Of a stretch of 64,000 nt of DNA, positions 33,337-42,416 are shown one piece after another. Positions within the stretch are counted from its first letter, which is position 1, and each line of letters begins with the position of its first letter. The notes beneath the pieces are model-generated. The model was not told the DNA's origin, searched no databases, and worked only from the letters and a program-made list of their open reading frames with translations. The DNA is from Streptomyces sioyaensis (GTDB lineage: Bacteria > Actinomycetota > Actinomycetes > Streptomycetales > Streptomycetaceae). The stretch is taken from NCBI RefSeq assembly GCF_004122735.1, contig NZ_SDIF01000024.1, positions 1 through 64,000 on the forward strand. The letters are read 5' to 3'. The position numbers and the translations under genes were made by a program.

Positions 33337-34245
33337 GTGGCGCTGAATCTGCCGCAGTTGCGCGCGTTGGTCGCGGTCGTGGATGCGGGCGGGTTCGGTA
33401 GCGCGGCGGCGGACCTGGGGCTGAGCCAGTCGGCGGTCTCGCACGCCGTCGCCTCGCTGGAACGCACCCTCGCCGGCCCGCTGCTCGTCCGCTCGACTCC
33501 CGTACGCACCACGGCACTTGGAGACGCGGTCCTGTCCCACGCCCGCACGGCGCTGGCGGCGACGGACGCGGTCGTCGACGCCGCGGCCCGACACACCGCG
33601 ACGGCGGACGGCACGGTGCGCCTCGCCGCCACCCCCACGGTCTGCCAGGGACTGCTGCCCTCGCTGCTGCGCCACTGGTCCGAGCGGCTGCCGGCCCTCC
33701 GCATCCGCGTTTTCGAAGGCAGCGGCGAGGAGACCGAGGCCTGGCTCGCGAGCGCGGCGGCGGACGCCGCCATCGTGGTCGACCCGCCCCCGGCCGCCGG
33801 CCGGGAAGACCCCCGTGCTGGCAGTGGCGCGCTGCTGGCGACCGACCCCTTCCTCGCCCTGCTCCCGCAGGACCACCCGCTGGCGGGCGAGGAGACCGTC
33901 CACGTCGCCGACCTCGCGGACGACCCACTGATCCTCTCGCCGAACGGCTGCGAGCGGCACATCCGCACCCTCCACCAACTGGCGGGGGAGGAGTACACCC
34001 CGGCCCATCGCGTGCGGGACCTCGGCACGCTCATCAGCATGGTCCAGGCCGGCCTGGGTGTAGCGATCCAGCCGGAGGTCTCCCGCCCGCTGGTCCCGGA
34101 CGACCTCGTCCTGGTGCGGATCACCCCGCACCACAGCAGGAGACTGGTGCTGTGCGGCCCGCAGAACCGCCCCTGGCAGCCGGCCGTGCGGGCCCTCGTG
34201 GACTCGGTGGCGCAGCTGCCCACGGGCGCGAGCGGCGTCGTCTGA
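33337..34245 (+). CDS. LysR family transcriptional regulator
   Basis: This 302-residue regulator has an N-terminal winged helix (NLPQLRALVAVVDAGGFGSA, then SQSAVSHAVASLERTLAGPL) and a type 2 periplasmic-binding-like effector domain (about residues 90-295, including VRLAATPTVCQGLLPSLL). The GTG at 33337 follows GGGGAGG; the longer frame would add 33 residues with no ribosome site nearby. The divergent tautomerase gene is the probable target. A 10-bp hairpin follows at 34326. Confidence 0.9.
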   Translation: MALNLPQLRALVAVVDAGGFGSAAADLGLSQSAVSHAVASLERTLAGPLLVRSTPVRTTALGDAVLSHARTALAATDAVVDAAARHTATADGTVRLAATPTVCQGLLPSLLRHWSERLPALRIRVFEGSGEETEAWLASAAADAAIVVDPPPAAGREDPRAGSGALLATDPFLALLPQDHPLAGEETVHVADLADDPLILSPNGCERHIRTLHQLAGEEYTPAHRVRDLGTLISMVQAGLGVAIQPEVSRPLVPDDLVLVRITPHHSRRLVLCGPQNRPWQPAVRALVDSVAQLPTGASGVV

Positions 34246-34325
34246 CGGCGCCCCGCGACAGCCACCGGGGCAGCCACGTGCCCTCCGCTCAGCGGCCGGT
34301 CACCTTGCCGCCAACGAACGGCGCT

Positions 34326-34351
34326 CTCCTGGGCGTTGCGCCGCCCGGGAG
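34326..34351. terminator. hairpin between convergent LysR and sugar ABC genes
   Basis: CTCCTGGGCG (34326-34335) pairs with CGCCCGGGAG (34342-34351), 9 of 10 bases, with a 6-nt loop. It sits between the convergent stops at 34245 and 34363. Confidence 0.7.
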
Positions 34352-34362
34352 CCGGGTCAAGC

Positions 34363-35514
34363 TCACCTACCCCAGATCTTCCGATAGGCCGCGCGGTAGC
34401 CGGGCGGGTCCCACGTGGTGGCGCCGCCGCTGTCGGCCGCCGTGGTGATGTGCACGGGGGCGACGTATCCACTGGCGGGCCTGCCGGAGAAGGCGCGGTT
34501 GAATTCGTCGAGGATCTGCCAGCCCTGCTGGGCGAAGGGTTCGGGAACGGTGGCCGCCTGGAACTCCCTGCTGTTGATGCGCTGGAAGGCGGACGGATCG
34601 CCGTCGCCCGCACCGATGTTGAACGGCGCTCCGCCGCCCTTCTTGCGTGCGGCCCGCAGCGCCGGGGCGGCATCGGCGAAGTACACGTCGTTGATGGCGA
34701 CGGAGTGGGTCCAGCGGTCCCGGAAGCGGGAGAGCAGCGAGGAGACCTCCTGGGGGGTCCGGCTGCTCGTGTCCGGGATCGGGATGTTCTCCTCGGCCAG
34801 CAGCCGGATGCCGGAGCAGGTGGCCAGCGCCTTCTTGATCAGCTCGGACTTGTTCCTGGCGAACGGGATCGAGGCATCGGTGAACACGACGACCCCGGCG
34901 TGGCCGTGGGAGTGCGCGATGATCCAGTCCGCGCTGATCCTCGCGACGTCCTGGACCCGGGTGGTGACGTTGCTGAAGAGCTTGGGGTCCTTGCTGGGGC
35001 CGGGGGCGTCGACGGCGTGCCAGCCGACGAGCGGGATGTGTGCGGCATTGGCCTTCGCCACCTGCTGTGCCGTCAGATGCGGGTCGAAGCCGCCGATGAC
35101 GATGCCCGAGGGCCGCAGGGTGATGGCTTGGCTGAACGCCGCCTGGATCCCGGCAGGGGTGCCCTGGCCGTCGATCACCCGGACGTTCCAGCCGATGGTC
35201 TTCGCCGCCTCCTGCACGCCCTTGGCGGCACCGGCGACCCCGGGGTTGTTCATGGTCTGCGCGACATAGACGATCCGCTTGCCGGGCACCGCCCGGGGGC
35301 CGGTGGTGGGGCCGTCCCATGCCGAGTGGGTCGTCATGGCCCGCTGCACGGCCGCCCGGGCACCGGCCAGGACGGTGGGGCAGCCGGTCCGTGCCGGCCC
35401 CGGCGAGTAGGACCCGCCGCCGGTCGAGGTGCCGCGCTCGCAGCCGGTGAGCACGGTGGCCACCACCGCCAGAACGACGGCGCCGGCGCGGGCGGTCCTG
35501 CGGTGCGAGGGCAC
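34363..35514 (-). CDS. sugar ABC transporter substrate-binding lipoprotein
   Basis: This 383-residue protein has a lipobox in VVLAVVATVLTGC and a type 1 periplasmic-binding domain (KRIVYVAQTMNNPGVAGAAKG, SGIVIGGFDPHLTAQQ), as in RbsB-type sugar receptors. The GTG at 35514 is preceded by AAGGAG with five bases between, better than the longer ATG frame. It is the last gene of an ATPase-permease-receptor operon, with the permease stop about 45 nt upstream. The ligand is probably a monosaccharide or nucleoside-like sugar, not assigned. Confidence 0.88.
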   Translation of the reverse strand: MPSHRRTARAGAVVLAVVATVLTGCERGTSTGGGSYSPGPARTGCPTVLAGARAAVQRAMTTHSAWDGPTTGPRAVPGKRIVYVAQTMNNPGVAGAAKGVQEAAKTIGWNVRVIDGQGTPAGIQAAFSQAITLRPSGIVIGGFDPHLTAQQVAKANAAHIPLVGWHAVDAPGPSKDPKLFSNVTTRVQDVARISADWIIAHSHGHAGVVVFTDASIPFARNKSELIKKALATCSGIRLLAEENIPIPDTSSRTPQEVSSLLSRFRDRWTHSVAINDVYFADAAPALRAARKKGGGAPFNIGAGDGDPSAFQRINSREFQAATVPEPFAQQGWQILDEFNRAFSGRPASGYVAPVHITTAADSGGATTWDPPGYRAAYRKIWGR

Positions 35515-35558
35515 GGGCACTCCTTGCGGAGGGGCGACACGGTGGGGACAGCCGGCCG

Positions 35559-36599
35559 TCACGGGGTGGTTTGCGGCACGTCATGGCGGGGCCGGGGAGG
35601 CGCCGCCCGCCCCCGGCGCAGCTGTCGGCGCGCGGCATAGCCGGCCATGCCGACGGCGATGAGCAGGGTCGCGCCGTTGAACAGCGGGGTGACCCAGAAC
35701 TGGGCGCCGAGCTGACCGATGCCGGCCAGGCCGATGGCGAGGATGACGACGGCGACCAGGGTGCCCAGGGCATTGGCGCGGCCGGGTCTGATCGCGGTGG
35801 AGCCGAGCAGCGCACCGACGAAGGCGGGCAGCAGGTAGTCCAGGCCGACGCTGGGGTTGCCGATGCGCTGCTGCGCGGCCAGCAGGACCCCGGCGACACC
35901 GACGACCAGACCCGATCCGGCGAAGGCGTAGACGACGTAGCGCCGGGTGGGGATGCCCACCAGCTCGGCGGCGCGGGGGTTGGAGCCGATGACGTACAGG
36001 TACCGGCCCAGCGGCAGTCGTTCCAGGAGCAGCCACAGCACGGCGGTGAGGGCGAGGACGTAGTACGCGGAGACCGGCAGGCCGAGGAACCTGGAGTCGT
36101 AGAGGTCGGTGAACGCGGCCGGCAGGCCCTGCGGGCCGGGGACGATCCGGGCCCCGTTGGTGATCCAGCCGGTGACGGCGTACAGGATGCTGCCGGTGCC
36201 GAGGGTGGCGATAAAGGAGTCGATCTTCGCGAATTCGACGACGACACCGTTGAAGGTGCCGACGACCGCCCCGCCGAGGACCACCACCAGGCAGGCGAGC
36301 GGCCACGGCCACCCCTCGTTGGCGATCAACTGCATCGTCATGACGTGCGCGAGGCCGAGCCCGTAGCCGATCGACAGGTCGAAGTTCGCGGTGACGATGG
36401 GGATCATCGCGCCGAGCGCGAGGATGGCGGGGATCGACTGGTTGGACAGCACCTGGGAGATGTTGTCCAGGGTGGGAAAGGTGTCCGGCAGCGCCAGCGA
36501 GAAGGCCAGGAACAGCAGGACGGTGAGGGCCAGGAGACCGTAGGCACCGAGGAGGTGACCCCACCGGCGGCCCAACGGGGGCCGGGAGAAGGGCGTCAT
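35559..36599 (-). CDS. sugar ABC transporter permease
   Basis: This 346-residue RbsC-type permease has about nine hydrophobic helices, including LLALTVLLFLAFSLAL, PAILALGAMIPIVTANFDLS and LLIAVGMAGYAAR. The characteristic loop GxNPRAAELVGIPTRRY couples to the ATPase. The GTG at 36605 is also in frame, but ATG 36599 has GAGG five bases upstream and lies just beyond the ATPase stop, so I chose it. It acts with the tandem-domain ATPase and the binding lipoprotein. Confidence 0.9.
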   Translation of the reverse strand: MTPFSRPPLGRRWGHLLGAYGLLALTVLLFLAFSLALPDTFPTLDNISQVLSNQSIPAILALGAMIPIVTANFDLSIGYGLGLAHVMTMQLIANEGWPWPLACLVVVLGGAVVGTFNGVVVEFAKIDSFIATLGTGSILYAVTGWITNGARIVPGPQGLPAAFTDLYDSRFLGLPVSAYYVLALTAVLWLLLERLPLGRYLYVIGSNPRAAELVGIPTRRYVVYAFAGSGLVVGVAGVLLAAQQRIGNPSVGLDYLLPAFVGALLGSTAIRPGRANALGTLVAVVILAIGLAGIGQLGAQFWVTPLFNGATLLIAVGMAGYAARRQLRRGRAAPPRPRHDVPQTTP

Positions 36600-36601
36600 C
36601 G

Positions 36602-38131
36602 TCACCTCGTCCCGGTGAGTGCGGCCATGGCCGAGGAGGCGCGGGCGAGCCCGGCCGCCGTGAGGGCTTTGCCGCTCAGCTGCACGGTCACCCGCCCGCG
36701 GACGAACACCAGGGCCCGGTGGCACACGTCGGCGACCTCCTCGAAGTCGGTGGAGAGGAGGAGGACCGCGAGGCCGTCGGCCAGCGCCTCCTGGAGCAGG
36801 CGGTAGATCGCCGTCTTGGCGCCGACGTCCACCCCGGCGGTCGGCTCTTCGAGGATCAGCAGGCGTCGGTGCGTCCCGAGCCACCGGCCGACCAGGACCT
36901 TCTGCTGGTTCCCGCCGGACAGGGTGGCGATCGGTGCCTCGGTGTCCGTGGGGGACACCGAGAACCGCTCGACCAGGGCGGCGGCTTCGGCGCGCTCACG
37001 CCGGGGGCCGGTCCAGCGGAAGGCCGGCACCCCGCCCGCCCGGGGGTTGGCCAGGAAGTTCTCCCGCACCGTCAGTTCGGCGGCGCAGCCCTCTTCCTGA
37101 CGGTTGCTGGTCACCAGGCCCACGCCGGCGGCGACGGCGGCGGCGACCGTGCCCGGTGCGTACGGGCGCCCGTCGAGCAGGGCGCGGCCGCCGAGGAGGT
37201 GGCCGGCGCCGGCGAGGGCGCGGCCCAGTTCCATGTGCCCGGCGCCGGTGAGGCCCACCATGCCGAGGATCTCCCCGCTGCGCAGTTCCAGGCTGACCGG
37301 CGCGGTGTTCTCGGTCCGTACCCGGTCCAGGCTCAGGACGGCCGGGCCCGCGGCGGGTGCGAACCGGTAGCCGCCCGGTGCGTGGCCCACGATGTCGTGC
37401 ACCAGCCGGGCCGGGGAGTAACCGGCGAGCGGGCCCTGGCTGATGAGGCGGCCGTCGCGCAGCACGGCGAAGACATCGGCGACCTTGTACACCTCGTCGA
37501 TCCGGTGGGTGACGTGGACGAGGGCGTGGCCCTGGTCGCGCAGGGTGTGCAGGACGTGGAAGAGCCGGTCGCAGTCTGCTGCCGGGAGGCTGGCGGTCGG
37601 CTCGTCGAGCACGATGAGTGCGGCCCGGGTGGACAGTGCGCGGGCGATGGCGACCAGGGAGCGTTCGGCGCGCGGGAGGTCGGTGAGGGGGGTGCCCGGG
37701 TCGAGATGCGCGGCGACGATGTCCAGGGCCGCGGTGCCCTGCCGGCGGGTCCGCCGCCAGGAGAGCAGCCCCGCGCGGCGGGGATACCCGGTGCCCAGCG
37801 CGATGTTCTCGGCGACCGTCATCCACTCGACCAGTCCCAGGTCCTGGTGGATGAAGGACATGGCGCGGGCGGCCGCTTCGGTGCCGAGCGGGTGCCCGGC
37901 GACCGTCACCTCGCCCTCGTCCGCGTGGTGGACGCCCGCGAGCACCTTGATGAGGGTGGACTTCCCGGCGCCGTTGGGGCCGAGCAGGGCGAGGATGCGG
38001 CCGGGGCGGATGTCGAGGTCGACGGCGTCGAGGGCGAGGGTGCCGCCGAACCGTTTGCTGAGACCGCGTACGCGGACGAGGGGCTCCGGGGCACCGCGCG
38101 GGGGAGGGCTGCTGTCTGGAGCGTCATGCAC
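36602..38131 (-). CDS. sugar ABC transporter ATP-binding protein, tandem domains
   Basis: This 509-residue RbsA-type protein has two ABC domains. The first has Walker A GPNGAGKST (about residue 50), a degenerate signature (LPRAERSLVAIARAL) and Walker B ALIVLDEPTA. The second has a degenerate Walker A (GLTGAGHMEL) but a canonical LSGGNQQKV signature and RRLLILEEPTAGVD. One weak and one full site is normal for sugar ABC ATPases. It is the first gene of the operon; its stop and the permease start are nearly adjacent. Confidence 0.92.
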   Translation of the reverse strand: MHDAPDSSPPPRGAPEPLVRVRGLSKRFGGTLALDAVDLDIRPGRILALLGPNGAGKSTLIKVLAGVHHADEGEVTVAGHPLGTEAAARAMSFIHQDLGLVEWMTVAENIALGTGYPRRAGLLSWRRTRRQGTAALDIVAAHLDPGTPLTDLPRAERSLVAIARALSTRAALIVLDEPTASLPAADCDRLFHVLHTLRDQGHALVHVTHRIDEVYKVADVFAVLRDGRLISQGPLAGYSPARLVHDIVGHAPGGYRFAPAAGPAVLSLDRVRTENTAPVSLELRSGEILGMVGLTGAGHMELGRALAGAGHLLGGRALLDGRPYAPGTVAAAVAAGVGLVTSNRQEEGCAAELTVRENFLANPRAGGVPAFRWTGPRRERAEAAALVERFSVSPTDTEAPIATLSGGNQQKVLVGRWLGTHRRLLILEEPTAGVDVGAKTAIYRLLQEALADGLAVLLLSTDFEEVADVCHRALVFVRGRVTVQLSGKALTAAGLARASSAMAALTGTR

Positions 38132-38313
38132 GGACTTCTCCGGGGGTCGGCCTCGTGGTTCTTCCTGCGTGTCCCGACGGGCCGGGCCGCGCTGTTGGGC
38201 GTTCCGCGGCGGTGCGGGCGGCGCGTGGGGGGATTCCGTGGTGCGCCATTCGTACCGGTATCGACAATTCCGTCATGGTACGGCCCGCTGGGGCGCTGCG
38301 GCCGGATGGGCCA

Positions 38314-41172
38314 CTAGAGGGCGGGGATGTCGTCGAAATACTTCTCGGTGGCGTCGGCGTTTCCGGGCGCCTCCAGTGCGCACTCGGCCCAGATGACCTT
38401 GCCGTCGGCGGTGTAGCGGGTGCCCCATGCCTGGGCGAGTTGGGCGACGAGGAACAGACCGCGGCCGCCCTCGTCGGTGCTGGCCGCGTGGCGCAGATGC
38501 GGGGCGGTGCTGCTGGTGTCGGAGACCTCGCAGATCAGCGTGCGGTCGTGGAGCAGGCGCACCTGGATGGGGCCGTTGCCGTAGCGGACGGCATTGGTGA
38601 CCAGCTCGCTGAGCAGGAGTTCGGTGGCGAAGACGACCTCCTCCAGCCCCCATGCGGCCAGTTGGCGGGTCACGGCGGCGCGGATACCGGAGACCAGTGA
38701 CGGGTCGGCGGGCAGCTCCCAGGTGGCGATCCGCCGGGGGTCCAGGGCGTGGGTGCGGGCGACGAGCAGGGCGATGTCGTCGTCGGGGTGCTCGGGCACC
38801 ACCGTCCGGACCACTTCCGCGCAGGTGTCCTCGGGCGACCGGCCCGGGTGAGCCAGCGCCCGGCGCAGCTGGTCGAGGGCCGTATCGACGTCACGGTGGC
38901 GGTCGCCGATGAGCCCGTCGGTGTACAGGACGAGCCGGCTGCCTTCGGGGAGGTGGAACGCGGCGGTCTCGAAGGGGAGACCGCCCAGGCCCAGGGGCGG
39001 GCCGGCGGGCAGGTCGGGGAAGGTGACGGTGCCGTCGGGGCGGACCAGCGCGGGCGGGGGATGGCCGGACCGGGCCATCACACACACCTGCGAGGTGGGG
39101 TCGTAAATGGCGTACAGGCAGCTGGCGCCGATGATGCCGGTGCTGTCGCAGGAGGCGTCCTCGGTGCCTTCGTCCCGGTCGAGGCGTCCCACGAGGTTGT
39201 CGAGGTGGGTGAGGACTTCGTCCGGGGGGAGGTCCAGTTCGGCGAAGTTGCGCGCGGCGGTGCGCAGCCGGCCCATGGTCGCGGCGGCGTGCAGCCCGTG
39301 CCCGACGACATCCCCGACGACGAGGGCGACGCGGGTGCCGGAGAGCGGAATGACGTCGAACCAGTCGCCGCCGACCCCGGATGCGGCCGGCAGATAGCGG
39401 TGGGCGACCTCGACGGCGCTCTGTTCGGGGAAGCGCTGCGGCAGCAGGCTGCGCTGCAGGGCGAGGACCACGGTGTGTTCGCGGGTGAAACGGCGGGCGT
39501 TGTCGACGCAGATGGCCGCGCGGGTGGCGAGCTCCTGGGCCAGCGAACGGTCGTCGTCTCCGAAGGGGGCGGGGTCCTGCGAGCGGTAGAAGCTGGCGAT
39601 GCCCAGGGCGATGCCGCGGGCGAGGAGGGGCACGGCGATCAGGGAGTGGATGCCGTGGTCGAGCAGCTGCCGGGCGTGTGCGGCGTCCTGGGCGATCCAG
39701 TCCGTGGCGACCGTCAGATCGGGTTCGAGGATGGGCTGACGGTCAGTCAGACACCGGATCTGCGGGGTGGTCGGGCGAAGGGTGACCCGTCCACCGGCAG
39801 GGTAGAAGGGGCAGTCCGCACGAATGCCGTGGACCACCGTGCGATGCAGGCCGGTGTGCAGGTCGGTCGGCTCCTCGCCGCGCAGCACCGCCTCGGGAAG
39901 GTCGATGGTGACGTAGTCGGCCAGCCGCGGGACGGCCATCTCGGCGAGTTCCCGGGCGGTACGGCTCACGTCCAGGGTGGTGCCGATCCGGGTACTGGCC
40001 TCGGACAGCAGCTCCAGCCGGCGCCGGGCCGCCACGGCGTACGAGCCCACCCCCGGCTCGCCGATCAGCACCACCCCGCCGGTCGCACCGCCGGTGGCCG
40101 GTTCGGTGGTGCCGGCCGTGCCCGGCGGGCGGGCGGTCGTGACCGGCCGGCCGGGTTCGGTGGCGTAAAGGTGCCCGGGCGGCCCGGGCGGCGGAACGGC
40201 GGGGGCGGCGGCCTGCGGCGCCAGGGCGCCGGCCGGGGCGCCGACGTCGGTGAGGACCGCGAGGTGCCGATGCGGGGTGGGGAGGACCGCCTCGATGACG
40301 ATGCCCTCCAGTCCGGAGGAGCTGATCACCGGGCGGCTCAGCAGGGTGGCCCGCCGGCCCCCGGGCAGGAAGACCTCGACGGCGGCGCGCTGGGCGGAGG
40401 CGATCAGATCCGCGGCCTTCTCCTTGAGGATCATCTCGTCGCGCCAGTCCAGTCCGGTCCCGGCTGCCTCATCGGACTGACCGTTGCCCGTCGTCTCGCG
40501 GGACGGGGCGCGGCTCCTGGCGTCGAGGTACGCCTGCAGCAGGGCGCGTTCGCGCATCGAACTCTGGTCCAGCAGCCGTCGTTCGATGGCGCCGGCCGCC
40601 CGGCTGATCACGGTGTTCAGCGCCGCGTCCGCCTCGGTGGGCGGGTAGCCGAAGCACAGGACGCCTTCGATGCGTCCGCTGAGCGGGTCCCGGACGGGAA
40701 TGGCCGCACAGGCATTGGTCTGCGAGCGTTCGGCGAAGTGCTCGGCGCCGTAGACGGTGATCAGCTGCCGTTCCGCCAGCGCCAGTCCGATGCCGTTCGT
40801 CCCGCCGAACTGCTCGGCGAACACGAAGCCCGGGACGCTCTGGATCGCCGCCAGATGTCTGACCAGCGAGGCTTCGCCGAAGCGGCGTTGCAGCACCGCC
40901 CCGTGTCCATCGGCGAGGCACACGTTCATGTTTCTGCCCGTGAACCTGGCCTGGAGCCGGTCCAGCACGGGGCCGGCGGCACGGACGAGCCGGCCGTCCA
41001 GATCGATGTCCTGACGGAAGGGGAGCTCGCACCCCTCCGGGGTGAGCCCCAGGGACCGGGAACGCTGCCATGAATTCAGGATCGGGCTGCGCACGGTCCC
41101 CTCGACCGGCCCACCGTGAAGGAACTGGTCACGGGCGTGTGCGGGGCCGAAGTCGCCTGCCCCAAGCCCCAT
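38314..41172 (-). CDS. SpoIIE-type phosphatase with GAF and anti-sigma kinase domains
   Basis: This is a 952-residue multidomain regulator. An N-terminal GAF-like region (about residues 25-200) resembles AcoR-type sigma-54 activator input domains (LNSWQRSRSLG, EQFGGTNGIGLALAE). A GAF-like domain follows near 380-560, then a PP2C/SpoIIE phosphatase (about 590-790: GGDWFDVIPL, VVGDVVGHGLHAAA, DDDIALLVART). A C-terminal HATPase like RsbW (about 810-930: LLLSELVTNAVRYG, DEGGRGLFLVA) closes the protein. It likely dephosphorylates an anti-anti-sigma factor in response to a bound signal. ATG 41172 follows AGGTGA; ATG 41190 is the alternative. Confidence 0.85.
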   Translation of the reverse strand: MGLGAGDFGPAHARDQFLHGGPVEGTVRSPILNSWQRSRSLGLTPEGCELPFRQDIDLDGRLVRAAGPVLDRLQARFTGRNMNVCLADGHGAVLQRRFGEASLVRHLAAIQSVPGFVFAEQFGGTNGIGLALAERQLITVYGAEHFAERSQTNACAAIPVRDPLSGRIEGVLCFGYPPTEADAALNTVISRAAGAIERRLLDQSSMRERALLQAYLDARSRAPSRETTGNGQSDEAAGTGLDWRDEMILKEKAADLIASAQRAAVEVFLPGGRRATLLSRPVISSSGLEGIVIEAVLPTPHRHLAVLTDVGAPAGALAPQAAAPAVPPPGPPGHLYATEPGRPVTTARPPGTAGTTEPATGGATGGVVLIGEPGVGSYAVAARRRLELLSEASTRIGTTLDVSRTARELAEMAVPRLADYVTIDLPEAVLRGEEPTDLHTGLHRTVVHGIRADCPFYPAGGRVTLRPTTPQIRCLTDRQPILEPDLTVATDWIAQDAAHARQLLDHGIHSLIAVPLLARGIALGIASFYRSQDPAPFGDDDRSLAQELATRAAICVDNARRFTREHTVVLALQRSLLPQRFPEQSAVEVAHRYLPAASGVGGDWFDVIPLSGTRVALVVGDVVGHGLHAAATMGRLRTAARNFAELDLPPDEVLTHLDNLVGRLDRDEGTEDASCDSTGIIGASCLYAIYDPTSQVCVMARSGHPPPALVRPDGTVTFPDLPAGPPLGLGGLPFETAAFHLPEGSRLVLYTDGLIGDRHRDVDTALDQLRRALAHPGRSPEDTCAEVVRTVVPEHPDDDIALLVARTHALDPRRIATWELPADPSLVSGIRAAVTRQLAAWGLEEVVFATELLLSELVTNAVRYGNGPIQVRLLHDRTLICEVSDTSSTAPHLRHAASTDEGGRGLFLVAQLAQAWGTRYTADGKVIWAECALEAPGNADATEKYFDDIPAL

Positions 41173-41409
41173 GCCGATCACCTGCCACATCGGTACGTGC
41201 TGCTATGGCCGCCCGTCCGTCCGTTCGGAGCAGCTGCACCGTCAGGTCTAATTGTAGAGCTTTGTACATATATCGGTAGCGAGTGCGGACGGGGTGGACG
41301 GAGGGGGAGCAGGGGCCTGGGCCGGTCGGCTCACGGGGCTCGGCCCCGCTCCCGCCGACGGGGAGACCGGGCCGGCCCGCCGCCGCGATCACGACGGTGA
41401 CCTCGGCCG

Positions 41410-42378
41410 TCACAGGACCGCGACCGGCGTGACCGGCGAGCCCGTGCCGCCCGGGATGTGCAGCGGAGCCACCACGAGGAGGAACGTGTAACGGCCCTCC
41501 TCGGCGCCGGCGGCGGAGAGCGCTTCGAGGTCGAGGTTGTCCAGGAGCGGCACGCCCATCGCGGCGAGGGCGAGCGCGTGGACCGGCGAATGCAGGCCCT
41601 CGACCGGCGAGGGCCGGACATCGCTGTCGCCGTCGCCGCCGAGCAGGGCGATACCCCGCCCGGCCAGCAGGGGCATGGCGTCCACGTGCAGCCCCGCGCT
41701 CGCCTCGCCGGGGTCCCAGGCGCCCTCCTCCTGGCGGCGACGGAGGCTGCCGGTCCGCAGCAGCACCGCGTCGCCCGCGCCGATGGTCACGCCGAGTGCC
41801 TGCTCCGCGGACACGATGTCGTCGGCGTGCACCGCCCGTCCGGGCGTCAGCCACCGGCAGCCCAGAACGGCCGGCAGGTCGAGGAGTACGCCCCTGGTCA
41901 CGAGGGGGCCCAGCGCCGAGACGGCACCGAAGCGGGCGCCTCCGGCGTCGACGCAGTCCCGCGCCGTGCGGCCGTCGTAGAGCTGCCCGCGGTAGGCCAC
42001 GTGGGACAGGGCGTCCAGATGGCTGACGGCCTTGCCGTGGTAGTCGACGGCGATGAAGTCCTTGTGGGTGGACGGCTCGGCGGCTTCGAGGTCGCCGAGG
42101 TCGGACATGTAGTGCAGGGCGGGCCGGCTGTTGTCCGGTCCGGGGGAGGTGTCCCAGGGGCGGGCCATCGGGACGACCGTGCCGGAACGGACGAGGGCGG
42201 TGGCCCGCCGTACCAGGTCCGGGGTCACCCGGTTCCAGGCGCCGCGGTCGGCGGGGGACCAGCGGCCCCATGCGCGGACCGTCGCGAACAGCGCGTCGAA
42301 CTCCTGGCGGGAGACGGCGGGCCCGTTGTCCGTACCGGTCGGCGGGGGCGTCGGTGCCTCGCTGGGGTGGCGGGTCAT
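41410..42378 (-). CDS. cyclase family protein, kynurenine formamidase-like
   Basis: This 322-residue metal-dependent hydrolase of the cyclase/KynB superfamily has HGKAVSHLDALSHVAY (about residues 114-129), close to the family's HxGTHxDxPxH metal motif though the middle Thr is replaced. It also has GDAVLLRTG, and the C-terminal LLDNLDLEALSAAGAEEGR matches the substrate loop. Such enzymes hydrolyse amides or cyclic esters. Its start lies about 40 nt downstream of the PAS/SpoIIE gene stop, so the two are probably co-transcribed, an unusual partnership. Confidence 0.85.
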   Translation of the reverse strand: MTRHPSEAPTPPPTGTDNGPAVSRQEFDALFATVRAWGRWSPADRGAWNRVTPDLVRRATALVRSGTVVPMARPWDTSPGPDNSRPALHYMSDLGDLEAAEPSTHKDFIAVDYHGKAVSHLDALSHVAYRGQLYDGRTARDCVDAGGARFGAVSALGPLVTRGVLLDLPAVLGCRWLTPGRAVHADDIVSAEQALGVTIGAGDAVLLRTGSLRRRQEEGAWDPGEASAGLHVDAMPLLAGRGIALLGGDGDSDVRPSPVEGLHSPVHALALAAMGVPLLDNLDLEALSAAGAEEGRYTFLLVVAPLHIPGGTGSPVTPVAVL

Positions 42379-42416
42379 CTGCTCAGCGCTCCAAGGGGGA
42401 CGGGCCGGGTGCCGCG